DNA from: an uncultured Bacteroidia bacterium
Lineage (GTDB): Bacteria; Bacteroidota; Bacteroidia; Bacteroidales; UBA932
Assembly: GCA_902762655.1 (NCBI GenBank)
Contig: CACWOZ010000001.1
Coordinates: 124,001 to 188,000 of the forward strand
Length of the DNA stretch: 64,000 nucleotides
Direction: 5' to 3'
Shown: one piece after another, positions 27,794 to 37,400 of the stretch
Position numbering within the stretch: the stretch's first letter is position 1
How the letters are laid out: the number at the start of each line of letters is the position of its first letter
Program-made: the position numbers and the translations under genes
Notes under the pieces: model-generated
Database searches by the model: none
What the model saw: the letters and a program-made list of their open reading frames with translations, nothing else
What the model was told of the DNA's origin: nothing

Positions 27794-30338
27794 GATCAGC
27801 AGCCCCAGCTGGACGAGCGTGCGCGTGACGCGTCACCTGCCCGGTGAACTCGAGGGACTGGAAAGACTTTGCAAGAACCTTTGGTGGTGCTGGAACGACA
27901 GCGCGAAATCACTTTTTAAATACATAGATCCGGATATCTGGCATCGTTCGAGGCACAATCCGATGGTAATTCTGGACACTGTCTCCCTGAAGCGCTACAA
28001 GCAACTCTCGAAAGACGGAGAATTCCTCGGCAGACTGCATTCGGTTATGGACGAGTTCAATGCCTACATGGCCGAAAAGTCCAAGAGGGGCAATCCCTCA
28101 ATAGCCTATTTCTGCATGGAGTACGGACTGGATACCTCGCTGCAGATTTATTCCGGAGGCCTTGGCATCCTTGCAGGCGACTACCTCAAGGAGAGCAGCG
28201 ACATGAATGTTAACATGGTGGCGGTTGGCCTGCTTTACCGTTATGGTTACTTCACCCAGAAGATTACTCCTCAGGGTAACCAGGTGGCAGAATACAACGC
28301 CCAAGACTTCCTCAAGATCCCTGCCGAGCCTGTAACGGATGCTGATGGCAAGTGGATTACTGTCAGTTGCCAGTTGCCGGGACGTGAACTTCACGCCCGC
28401 ATTTGGAAGGTGCCCGTCGGCCGTACGGACCTGTATCTGCTCGATACCGACTTTGAAGATAATATCCCGGAGGACCGCCAGGTGACATATCAGTTGTATG
28501 GTGGCGATTGGGAGAACCGCCTCAAGCAGGAGATTCTGCTCGGTATAGGTGGAATCCGCGCCCTGCGTGCTATCGGCCTGCACCCGACCATCTACCATTC
28601 AAACGAGGGGCATGCTGCCTTCATAGGCCTTGAACGCCTTCGTGAATACATGTACGACCAGAAGATGGATTACAGCGAGGCTATGGAACTTGTGCGCGCC
28701 AGCGGCCTTTTCACTACCCATACCCCGGTTCCAGCCGGCCACGATGCCTTCGACGAAGGCATGATGTACCGTTATTTCGGGCACTATCCATCACGTTTCG
28801 GCATCAGTTGGGAAACCCTTCTCGGACTGGGCAAGATTAATGTCGACGATCACAACGAGCGCTTCAGCATGAGCGTTCTCGCAGCAAACTGCTCCCAGAA
28901 CGTCAACGGTGTTTCAATGCTCCACGGGAAAGTCAGCCAGGAAATTTTCGCCGGCATGTACAAGGGCTATCTTCCGGAAGAACTCCACATCAGCTATGTG
29001 ACCAACGGTGTGCATTATCCGACGTGGGCTTCCAAGGAATGGAAGGCCGTGCATGCCAAGGTCTTCGGTCCTGAATTCCAGACTCACCACTACGACAAAC
29101 GCTGTTTCGAGGGCATTTATAATGTGTCCGACGAGGAGATATGGGAGACCCGCAAGATTCTCAAGAAGGAATTGATCCGCATCATAAACGACCGTCTTTC
29201 CAATCCCGAACTCAGCAGCCACTATTCTCCCAGCGAAGTCGTGCGCATCAAGGAGAATCTCCGCGAGGATGTGCTCACCATAGGGTTCGCCCGCCGCTTC
29301 GCAACTTACAAGCGTGCGACCCTGCTTTTCTCCGACCTCGACCGTCTTGATGCTATCGTGAATGACCCGAAGCATCCCGTGCAGTTTATCTTCGCCGGCA
29401 AGGCTCATCCCGCCGATGGCGCAGGGCAGGACCTTATCCGCCAGATTATCGATATCTCCAAACAGGAAAGGTTCCTCGGCAAGATAGTCTTCGTGCCCGG
29501 CTATGACATCTCCCTCGCCAAGCGTCTGGTCCAGGGCGTCGATGTCTGGCTGAACAATCCTACCCGCCCTCTCGAGGCCTCCGGTACATCTGGTGAAAAG
29601 GCCGTCATGAACGGTGTAATGCATTTCTCCGTGCTCGACGGATGGTGGGTGGAAGGTTACAAGGAAGGCTGCGGCTGGGCCCTGCCTCTCGAGAAGACCT
29701 ATGATGACCAGAACTACCAGAATGAGCTGGATGCTGCAAAGATATATGCCATCATCGAAAACGAGATAGCACCCTCATATTATAATAAGGACAGCCGTAC
29801 CGGCATCTCTACAGAATGGCTGGGATATATCCGCAATACCATCGCCCATGTGGCGTGCAACTTCACCACCAACCGAATGATGGAAGACTACTGCGTGCAG
29901 TACTATCAGCCGCAGTATGACCGCTTCAACTTCTTGATTGCGGACGGCAGTGCCAAAGCGCGTGAGATAGCCGCCTGGAAAAAGAAGGTGGAAGAAGCGT
30001 GGCCAGCCATCAATGTCATTTCGTTCACGGCTCCGAATGCCTCCTATGTGCTTTCGCAGGATAATCCTCTCGACAGCGAAGTGGTCGTCGGACTTGGCGG
30101 ACTCAACCCGGAGGATATCGGTGTCGAGATGATACTTGCAGTAGCGGACAAGAAGAATGTGCTCCACATCCAGGAGAGCATCCAGTATGACGTAATATCT
30201 TTAGAAGAAGGAGTGGCAAAGTATCACGCTTCTGTCATACCTGAACGTACCGGCATGTATCAGATCGGGGTGCGTCTGTATGCAAAGAATGCTCTTCTGC
30301 CCCACAGAATGGACTTCCCGCTTGTGAAATGGCTGTAG
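27777..30338 (+). CDS. glgP: Alpha-glucan (glycogen) phosphorylase, GT35
   Basis: Releases glucose 1-phosphate from glycogen. The 853-residue protein is of the Thermotoga-like alpha-glucan phosphorylase type: an N-terminal DUF3417-like domain (LPGELEGLERLCKNLWWCWN), then the GT35 core with FCMEYGL, HSNEGHAAF, the PLP-binding lysine K608 in SGTSGEKAVMNG, and a C-terminal extension after residue about 700. It overlaps GH57 upstream by 17 bases and ribF downstream by 10 bases. Confidence 0.95.
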   Translation: MQPRIEISSPSWTSVRVTRHLPGELEGLERLCKNLWWCWNDSAKSLFKYIDPDIWHRSRHNPMVILDTVSLKRYKQLSKDGEFLGRLHSVMDEFNAYMAEKSKRGNPSIAYFCMEYGLDTSLQIYSGGLGILAGDYLKESSDMNVNMVAVGLLYRYGYFTQKITPQGNQVAEYNAQDFLKIPAEPVTDADGKWITVSCQLPGRELHARIWKVPVGRTDLYLLDTDFEDNIPEDRQVTYQLYGGDWENRLKQEILLGIGGIRALRAIGLHPTIYHSNEGHAAFIGLERLREYMYDQKMDYSEAMELVRASGLFTTHTPVPAGHDAFDEGMMYRYFGHYPSRFGISWETLLGLGKINVDDHNERFSMSVLAANCSQNVNGVSMLHGKVSQEIFAGMYKGYLPEELHISYVTNGVHYPTWASKEWKAVHAKVFGPEFQTHHYDKRCFEGIYNVSDEEIWETRKILKKELIRIINDRLSNPELSSHYSPSEVVRIKENLREDVLTIGFARRFATYKRATLLFSDLDRLDAIVNDPKHPVQFIFAGKAHPADGAGQDLIRQIIDISKQERFLGKIVFVPGYDISLAKRLVQGVDVWLNNPTRPLEASGTSGEKAVMNGVMHFSVLDGWWVEGYKEGCGWALPLEKTYDDQNYQNELDAAKIYAIIENEIAPSYYNKDSRTGISTEWLGYIRNTIAHVACNFTTNRMMEDYCVQYYQPQYDRFNFLIADGSAKAREIAAWKKKVEEAWPAINVISFTAPNASYVLSQDNPLDSEVVVGLGGLNPEDIGVEMILAVADKKNVLHIQESIQYDVISLEEGVAKYHASVIPERTGMYQIGVRLYAKNALLPHRMDFPLVKWL

Positions 30339-31192
30339 TTGCTACAGGATTTTTCGACGGTGTCCACATAGGACACCGTCTGGTTCTCGAGACTCTCGTA
30401 TCCGAGGCGCACAAGCGCGGAGAAGAGAGTCTCGTACTCACATTCTGGCCTCATCCCAGGATTGTCCTCGCCCAGGATGCCCTAGGCCTCCGTCTGCTTA
30501 ACACCCCGTCCGAAAAGCTGTCCCATCTTGAGGCGCTTGGCGTAGACAGGGTGGTCCAACTTGAGTTCACCAAGGATTTCAGCATGATGGGGACCGAGCG
30601 GTATCTGCGAGAGATTGTCAAGGAGAAGTACGGCGGAACGGCTATCCTGCTGGGCTATGACAACAGGATAGGCCACGATTCTCTCACGCCTGCCCAGACG
30701 GCTGAAATAGCCTCTTCGCTGGGAATCGACGTAATCCGTGCCGAGAAGGTTTCGGCAGTTGGTATTGCGGTGAGTTCCACAAAGATACGTACAGCCCTCA
30801 ATTCTGGTGACGTGGAGACGGCGTCCTCTTATCTCTGTTATGATTATTGTCTCTCCGGCACCGTCGTTCACGGCAAGAAACTGGGGCGCACCATTGGGTT
30901 CCCTACGGCCAACATGGAGATTGACGAGCCACTGAAACTCATCCCCGCCATCGGGGTGTATCTTTCCCGTGTCGAAGTGGACGGAGAGTCATACTTCGGC
31001 ATGACTAATATCGGGGAGAATATCGAAACTCACATTTTCGAATTCGACAAGGATATTTACGGACATACGATCAAGGTTTCTTTTATCAGGCATGTACGAA
31101 ACGAAATGTCTTTCCCGTCGTTGCTGGAATTAAAAACCCAACTTCATATTGATGAAGATAATTGCAAAAAATTGTTATATTTGCATAAATAA
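30329..31192 (+). CDS. ribF: Bifunctional riboflavin kinase/FAD synthetase
   Basis: Converts riboflavin to FMN and FAD. The 287-residue protein has the nucleotidyltransferase domain (GFFDGVHIGHRLVL near residues 7-20, and SSTKIR) and the C-terminal kinase domain (GRTIGFPTANMEI, MTNIGE). It is translationally linked to glgP by a 10-base overlap, which may be only an accident of gene packing. A hairpin with a T run at 31203-31231 follows. Confidence 0.95.
   Translation: MAVVATGFFDGVHIGHRLVLETLVSEAHKRGEESLVLTFWPHPRIVLAQDALGLRLLNTPSEKLSHLEALGVDRVVQLEFTKDFSMMGTERYLREIVKEKYGGTAILLGYDNRIGHDSLTPAQTAEIASSLGIDVIRAEKVSAVGIAVSSTKIRTALNSGDVETASSYLCYDYCLSGTVVHGKKLGRTIGFPTANMEIDEPLKLIPAIGVYLSRVEVDGESYFGMTNIGENIETHIFEFDKDIYGHTIKVSFIRHVRNEMSFPSLLELKTQLHIDEDNCKKLLYLHK
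31176..31183 (+). promoter_or_regulatory. -7 box upstream of greA
   Basis: TATATTTG, a perfect TAnnTTTG match, lies within the last codons of ribF. A -33 TTG at the usual distance is not seen. The terminator-like hairpin at 31203-31231 lies between this box and greA. Confidence 0.4.
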
Positions 31193-31202
31193 CCAACCGA
31201 GG

Positions 31203-31231
31203 GTTCTGCTCATGAAGCAGAACTCCTTTTT
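31203..31231 (+). terminator. Terminator or attenuator between ribF and greA
   Basis: The stem GTTCTGCT (31203-31210) pairs with AGCAGAAC (31216-31223) across a 5-nt loop, followed by TCCTTTTT. It can end the glycogen-ribF transcript. If the box at 31176 is the greA promoter, it would lie in the greA leader and act as an attenuator. Confidence 0.65.
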
Positions 31232-31242
31232 GATTAACTAAT

Positions 31243-31713
31243 ATGGCAGCAATACATTATATGAGCCAGGAAGGGCTCGACAAACTGAAGAAGGAATTGG
31301 CTGAGGCTCTCGCACAGCGTCCTGTTATCTCCGCAGCAATTGCGGAAGCACGCGAGAAGGGAGATCTCTCTGAAAACGCAGAATATGAATCAGCCCGCGA
31401 AGCCCAGGGTCTGCTCGAACTCAAGATCGCCCAACTCCAGAATCAGGTGGCCAATGCCAAGGTTGTGGATGCCTCCCAACTAAGCACCGACAAAGTCCAG
31501 ATGCTCAACAAGGTGAAAGTACAGAACCTCTCTGCAGGAATGACCATGGAATTCACTATCGTAGGTGAATCCGAGGCCGATTTCAGCAAGGGTAGGCTAG
31601 CTGCTACAACTCCCATCGCCAAGGCTCTCCTTGGCCATGGTAAAGGCGAAGTGGTTGAGGCGAAAGTTCCTTCCGGAGTAATGAAGTTCAAGATTCTCGA
31701 CATATCTCTATAG
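31243..31713 (+). CDS. greA: Transcription elongation factor GreA
   Basis: Rescues backtracked RNA polymerase by stimulating transcript cleavage. The 156-residue protein has the N-terminal coiled coil with the acidic tip EKGDLSENAEY (about residues 42-52) and the C-terminal FKBP-like domain (TPIAKALLGHGKGEVVEAKVP). Length is standard. The HIT gene follows after 3 bases. Confidence 0.96.
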   Translation: MAAIHYMSQEGLDKLKKELAEALAQRPVISAAIAEAREKGDLSENAEYESAREAQGLLELKIAQLQNQVANAKVVDASQLSTDKVQMLNKVKVQNLSAGMTMEFTIVGESEADFSKGRLAATTPIAKALLGHGKGEVVEAKVPSGVMKFKILDISL

Positions 31714-31716
31714 ACT

Positions 31717-32121
31717 ATGGCAACAATTTTCACACGCATAGCCAACGGAGAGATTCCTTCCTACAAAGTTGCTGAGAACGAGGATTTTTACGCTTTCCTC
31801 GATATCAGTCCGCTTGCCGAAGGACACACTCTTGTAATCCCAAAGAAGGTGGAAGACGATTACATCTTTCACCTCGACGCAGATGTATATGAAGGTCTGT
31901 GGGCCTTCGCCCGCAAGGTCGCTGTTGCCCTCAAGGCAGCTGTGCCCTGCAAAAGAGTAGGGGTTGCAGTTTTGGGCATGGAAGTCCCCCACACCCATAT
32001 TCATCTTGTGCCGCTTCAGACCGAGGGCGACCTGGACTTCCGAAAAGTACGCCCGGAGGTCAGCAAAGAGCGCATGGCGGAAATAGCAGAATCGATACTT
32101 TCCGAATATGAAAAACTCTAG
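31717..32121 (+). CDS. HIT family protein (HinT-like nucleotide hydrolase)
   Basis: 134 residues with the histidine triad HTHIH at 92-96 and the N-terminal IFTRIANGEIPSYKV typical of HinT-like purine nucleoside phosphoramidases. Cytoplasmic, no signal peptide. It overlaps the next gene by 14 bases. The greA-HIT pairing is common in Bacteroidota. The physiological substrate is unknown. Confidence 0.93.
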   Translation: MATIFTRIANGEIPSYKVAENEDFYAFLDISPLAEGHTLVIPKKVEDDYIFHLDADVYEGLWAFARKVAVALKAAVPCKRVGVAVLGMEVPHTHIHLVPLQTEGDLDFRKVRPEVSKERMAEIAESILSEYEKL

Positions 32122-33214
32122 AATATTCCTGGTTGCCGCAGCGCTTATCGCCGCATCCTGCAATGCAGATAAGGCCTCCGTCGATTGCACGGTGGCGGAC
32201 GCACCGTCTTCCGCCCTTGTGCTGAAGCAACTCAACGGTACCGTGGTCGAAGTGCTCGACACTGTAAAGACAGATGCTTCCGGGCATTTCCGTTACGATG
32301 TGAAAGTCGCCCAGGGCAAGCCCGAGTTCGTTTATGTCTATAAGGGAGACCAGCGTGTCGCATCCCTTCTTCTCGAGAAGGGGGAGAAGGCGGTCGTAAG
32401 TGCTGATACCCTTGGTAATTACGATGTTTCCGGATCCGAAGGTTCCGCCCTTCTCAAACAGGGAGATGATTCTTTCCGCACATATGTAGCCAACCTCTAC
32501 GCTCTGGCCGCAGCCGGTGCTCCTCAGGCCGAAATCAACAAGGAATATGTGAGCCACTACAGGAACAGCACCAGGTTTGTGTTGTCCAATTCCAAGTCTC
32601 TGGCCGTCATACCTGTTCTTTACGAGAATATCGGAGGTGCGACTTACACCTTCGGTGGAGTTAGCGATGCTCTGGTATTCCGTTCTATCTGCGATTCGCT
32701 CAAGACCGTATATCCCGATTCCAAGTATGTCAAAGCCCTTGAGGCCGAGACTGTGCGCCGGGAGCAGTTATTCTCGCTGCAGAACCGCATCGCCTCAGCC
32801 GGCGAGCGTGCCTATCCTGCACTGAGTCTGCCTTCCGTCACCGGCAAGACGGCCGATCTCGACAGTCTTGACGCCAAGGTGAAACTGCTGTGGTTTTGGG
32901 ATGCCCGCGAAGCCACTCACAAGATTTTCAATCTGGATGTACTTAAACCTGTGTATGAGCAGTACAAAGCCAAGGGACTGGAAATCTATGCTGTCTGCGT
33001 AGATCCGGACAAGGCGGAGTGGGCCCAGGTTGTGAAGGCTCAGGAACTTCCCTGGGTAAATGTGAACGACGGTCTTGGCACTGCCTCACGCTCTCTCTAC
33101 CTATACAACGTGCAGAGCGTGCCTTGCTGCCTGCTTCTCACCGAAGATGGGATTACTCCTGTCAAAGTCAGTGAAAAGTCTCTGCGCTCAGCGCTGGACA
33201 AGGAGCTAAAATAG
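32108..33214 (+). CDS. Thioredoxin-fold lipoprotein lacking the CXXC active site
   Basis: 368 residues. The N-terminus is a lipoprotein signal (KNSRIFLVAAALIAASC, Cys18), followed by a DUF4369-like beta domain (about 25-125) and a C-terminal TlpA/AhpC-like thioredoxin fold (about 235-368). Where active TlpA proteins have WCxxC, this one reads LLWFWDAREATHK, and the cis-proline region reads VQSVPCCLLL. The fold is therefore recognisable but the redox pair is lost. It is probably attached to the cell envelope and may act as a binding or scaffold protein. It overlaps the HIT gene by 14 bases and the convergent tsaB by 9 bases. Confidence 0.82.
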   Translation: MKNSRIFLVAAALIAASCNADKASVDCTVADAPSSALVLKQLNGTVVEVLDTVKTDASGHFRYDVKVAQGKPEFVYVYKGDQRVASLLLEKGEKAVVSADTLGNYDVSGSEGSALLKQGDDSFRTYVANLYALAAAGAPQAEINKEYVSHYRNSTRFVLSNSKSLAVIPVLYENIGGATYTFGGVSDALVFRSICDSLKTVYPDSKYVKALEAETVRREQLFSLQNRIASAGERAYPALSLPSVTGKTADLDSLDAKVKLLWFWDAREATHKIFNLDVLKPVYEQYKAKGLEIYAVCVDPDKAEWAQVVKAQELPWVNVNDGLGTASRSLYLYNVQSVPCCLLLTEDGITPVKVSEKSLRSALDKELK

Positions 33215-33931
33215 TTTCTTAGGAGTAGTTGCGATAAACTGCTTGAGATAGAAGGGTTCGAAGTACGCTATGTCTTCGAACTCTTTTTTTTCGTACTTCC
33301 CGGTGGCCGGTATCAGCATAGCGGTCGCTTCGGGGCAGGTCTGGCGGAAACTGTCGGCGTAGCGGGAGCCGGCCTCTGGCGGAACTTCGTTCACTGCGCC
33401 GACACCTTTCTGTGCAGCGAATTTTTCAGCGGCGTCGCCGATGACGACTACCGGGCCGGCGGCGAAGAGGTCCGCGAAACTGTTTTCGTCGAGTATAACT
33501 GGAGAAATATCGGTCTGGCGCACACCTTCAGGGGAGTATACGGCGGTGTATACCTCCATCCTGCGGGCATCAATCATCGGAAGAATAGCCTTGCATCCTT
33601 CCGGGAGTCCTCCTTCGATAGCCTGCCTTGCGAGGATATCGAGAGTGCTGACTGCTATCAGCGGCACCTGTCCTCCGAAACACAGGCCTTTCGCCGTGGA
33701 TGAGCCTACACGGAGTCCCGTGTATGAACCTGGGCCGGCGCTGACCGCAACGGCGTCAAGGTTCTTGACGGTCCATCCGGATTCATCCATAATTTCTTTA
33801 ACGAAAACAGCCGTAAGCGAAGCGTGCGCCCTTGGCTCTGTGCTCCGGCGGGAGCATACTATGTGTCCATCCTCGGCAAGTGCGGCGGAACACAGGGAGG
33901 TTGATGTTTCTATAAGCAGAAGTCTAGCCAT
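33206..33931 (-). CDS. tsaB: tRNA threonylcarbamoyladenosine biosynthesis protein TsaB
   Basis: Scaffold partner of TsaD and TsaE in t6A37 formation on ANN-decoding tRNAs. The 241-residue protein has the ASKHA N-terminus (LLLIETSTSLCSAAL), AVSAGPGSYTGLRVG, and AISTLD-like AVSTLDILA. Length is usual for TsaB. It overlaps cvpA by 8 bases, so the two are one transcript reading leftwards. Confidence 0.94.
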   Translation of the reverse strand: MARLLLIETSTSLCSAALAEDGHIVCSRRSTEPRAHASLTAVFVKEIMDESGWTVKNLDAVAVSAGPGSYTGLRVGSSTAKGLCFGGQVPLIAVSTLDILARQAIEGGLPEGCKAILPMIDARRMEVYTAVYSPEGVRQTDISPVILDENSFADLFAAGPVVVIGDAAEKFAAQKGVGAVNEVPPEAGSRYADSFRQTCPEATAMLIPATGKYEKKEFEDIAYFEPFYLKQFIATTPKKLF

Positions 33932-34418
33932 TGACTATGAGTTCTTTCAAATAAGGGAAAACCTTGAGGGACAGATCGTGGAGCGAAGTGTATACAACAG
34001 AAGAATTAAGCACTTCCGCTTTGATGATGCCGTATTTGGTGATGACTGGGTCGAGGATGAAAATCAGCAACCCTATTACGATCGCTGCCTTGAGAAGTGC
34101 GAATACGAATCCAAGCAGGCGGTTGAGCCAGCCGAGAGACGCCAGACTCAATGTCTTGGTGATAATCTTGCCGACCGCAGCGAGTAGGAAAATGGTGATG
34201 ATCACGGTGATGGCAAAGGCGGCAATGTTTACGATCTTCTGATCTGCATGTATGAAGCCGTTCAGCCATTCTCCGATGACAACTGAGAACTTGAAGGCAG
34301 CCCATACGCCCACAAAAATCGATACCAGAGAGACCAGTTGTTCCACGAGACCTTTCCGTATGCCTGTGACGAGTGCCGGCACAAAACATACAAGCAGTAT
34401 TATATCAAGAGTTTCCAA
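33924..34418 (-). CDS. CvpA family membrane protein
   Basis: 164 residues with four predicted membrane helices (about residues 3-20, 28-47, 65-88 and 101-122), starting METLDIILLVCFVPALVTGIRKG. The pattern L..L.....G...G...Q..S......G matches CvpA, a family linked in other bacteria to colicin V production and envelope homeostasis. Its exact role in Bacteroidota is unknown. It is divergent from ileS, with about 55 bases between starts. Confidence 0.85.
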   Translation of the reverse strand: METLDIILLVCFVPALVTGIRKGLVEQLVSLVSIFVGVWAAFKFSVVIGEWLNGFIHADQKIVNIAAFAITVIITIFLLAAVGKIITKTLSLASLGWLNRLLGFVFALLKAAIVIGLLIFILDPVITKYGIIKAEVLNSSVVYTSLHDLSLKVFPYLKELIVNG

Positions 34419-34427
34419 AGAATTGAT

Positions 34428-34435
34428 TATATTTG
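34428..34435 (+). promoter_or_regulatory. -7 box of ileS
   Basis: TATATTTG is a perfect TAnnTTTG match with a 37-nt gap to the ileS ATG (34473). No good -33 element is seen. No T-box-like structure is seen in the short leader. Confidence 0.5.
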
Positions 34436-34472
34436 TAAATTATTTAAGGTAGCACAAATTTACGGAAAAAAT

Positions 34473-37400
34473 ATGACATTCAAAGAATATAAGGGATTGG
34501 ATCTTGTTGCTACGGGAAACCGTGTGCTGGAGCGCTGGAAAGAACACAAGGCATTCGAACGCAGTCTGGAACTTGCGGAAGGAGAGCCGGAGTTCATCTT
34601 CTTTGAAGGTCCTCCGTCGGCCAACGGAAAACCTGGAATCCACCATGTGATGGCCCGCTCCATCAAGGATGCTATCTGCCGCTACAAGAGCCAGACCGGG
34701 TGGAAGGTCCGCCGCCGTGCAGGATGGGATACCCACGGACTCCCCGTCGAGCTCGGTGTGGAAAAGAAACTCGGAATCTCCAAGGCCGACATAGGCACCA
34801 AGGTTTCGATCGAAGAATATAACCGCACCTGCCGCCAGGAGGTGATGAAATATACTAAGGAGTGGACTAACATGACAGAGCGCGTAGGCTATTGGGTCGA
34901 TCTGAATGACCCTTACATCACCTACGACAACCGTTATATCGAAACCCTCTGGTTCCTCCTGAAGAAGATATACGATAAAGGTCTTTTGTATAAGGGATAT
35001 ACGATCCAGCCTTACAGTCCTACGGACGGCACCGGCCTCAGTTCACATGAACTCAACCAGCCGGGTTGCTACCGCGATGTTTCCGATACGACTGCGACCG
35101 TACAGTTCGAGGTTGTGCGCGATGCTCTGTCCGAAAAGCTTTTCGGCGAAGATCCCGTATACTTCCTGGCATGGACAACGACACCATGGACACTTCCCTC
35201 CAACACTGCGCTCTGTGTGGGGCCCGGAATCGAATATGTCCGCGTGGCATCTACCAACCAGTATACGGGCCAGAAGGCAACCTATGTGCTGGCCAAGGAA
35301 CTGGTGGGTGCATGGTTCGGCGAGAAGATTCCTTTCGAAGTCCTTCCTGGATCGTTCAAGGGCTCAGAACTCGTAGGCATCCGCTACAAGCAATTGATTC
35401 CCTGGTTCAAGCCAGATGGAGATGCCTTCCGCGTTATCCCCGGAGATTATGTTACGACCGATGATGGTACAGGCATAGTGCATATCGCCCCGACCTTCGG
35501 TGCAGATGACAAGAGGGTGGCTGCCGCAGCCGGTATCGTGGGCGTGATGCCCGTCGATATCAACGGCAACCCGATGGCGCAGGTGGACACTCAGGGCCGT
35601 TTCGTGCGCCTTGAGGATCTTGATCCTGTATATGTGGCATCTTCGGTGGATCCTTCCTACAAGGAATTCTCCGGCAGGTATGTCAAGAATGCGATAGACG
35701 ATTACTTCCGCAAACTCCATGGCCAGGAGCCTCTGGACAAGGATGCTCCCGTGCTCGATGTGGATCTTTGCGTGATGATGAAACAGGACGGACGCCTGTT
35801 CCGCATGCAGAAACATGTGCACAGTTATCCCCACAGTTGGCGAACAGATTGCCCCGTCATATATTATCCTCTGGATTCATGGTTCATCCGTACTACGGCC
35901 GTCAAGGACGAGATGGTTGCTCTAAACAAGCAGATACGCTGGAAGCCCGAATCCACAGGAACCGGCCGTTTCGGGGTGTGGCTCGAGAATATCCAGGACT
36001 GGAATCTCAGCCGCAGCCGCTTCTGGGGTACACCACTCCCTATCTGGCGAACCGAAGACGGAAAAGAGGAAATTTGCATCGGTAGCGTAAAGGAACTGTA
36101 TGCAGAGATAGATAAAGCGGTCGCAGCGGGTATTATGGATACCAATCCTCTTAAGGAAAATGGCTTCGATCCTGCCGATATGAGTAAAGAAAACTACGAC
36201 CGCATCGATCTCCACAGGCCCTACGTCGACAATATCTTCCTTGTGAGCCCTTCTGGCAGGAAGATGATCCGCGAAAGCGATCTGATCGACGTTTGGTTCG
36301 ACTCCGGCTCAATGCCATACGCCCAGACAGGGCTCCGCGGCATAGACAGCGGCGATTTCGGCAGCACCGCCGACTTTATCGCCGAAGGTGTCGACCAGAC
36401 CCGTGGCTGGTTCTATACGCTTCACGCCATCCATACTATGGTCAGCGGAACTCCCGCTTTCAAACGCGTCATTTCCAATGGCCTCGTGCTCGACAAGGAT
36501 GGCAATAAGATGAGCAAGCGTCTCGGCAACGCCGTCGATCCTTTCCAGGAACTCGATAAGTACGGAGCCGATGCCCTTCGCTGGTACATGCTTACTAATG
36601 CCCAACCTTGGGATAACCTGCGCTTCGACGAGGCTGGTGTGGATGAGATCCGACGCAAGTTCTTCGGCACGCTCTACAACACCTACTCGTTCTTCGCACT
36701 ATATGCAAATGTGGATGGCTGGCAGCCCGGAAACGCTGCCAATGCCCTGCGGACGGGCAATGCCCGTACCGGGCTCCCCTTGCGGGACACGGACGGGCCC
36801 TTTGCCCGTCGCGGATGGCTTGAGCGAGGCAGCGTTTCCGAGATCGACCGCTGGATCATATCGCTGCAGAACAGCCTTATACGCGACGTGCGCGCTGCCT
36901 ACGAGGATTACGACATAACCCTCGCCGGCCGCTTGATCCAGAACTTTGTATGCGACCATCTCTCCAACTGGTATGTCCGCCTGAACCGCAAGCGTTTCTG
37001 GGGTGGAGGGCTTACTGCTGACAAGCAGGCTGCATATGAAACGCTTTACAGTGCGCTAAAGACTGTCGCGCTACTAAGTGCTCCAATAGCGCCTTTCTAT
37101 TCCGATGAACTTTGGCGCGATCTTGTTCCCGGTTCGGAGTGTGTCCATTTCGAGCGTATGCCCGAGGCGGATGAAACTCTTATCGACAAGGATCTCGAGG
37201 AGAGGATGGAACTCGCGCAGAAGGCGACATCTCTGGTGCTCGCTCTGCGCCGCAAAGTGAACATCAAGGTCCGTCAGCCCCTTGCCAAGATGGTGATTCC
37301 GGTAATGTCCGACAAGGTCCGGGACCAGTTGGAGGCGGTAAAGAGCCTTATCCTTGCAGAAGTGAATGTCAAGGAGGCGGAGTTCCTCGCTGACACCACA

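Noticed and set aside
34338-34472. Extended start of IleS
   Set aside because: It overlaps the divergent cvpA gene and includes the -7 box region; ATG 34473 fits the family.
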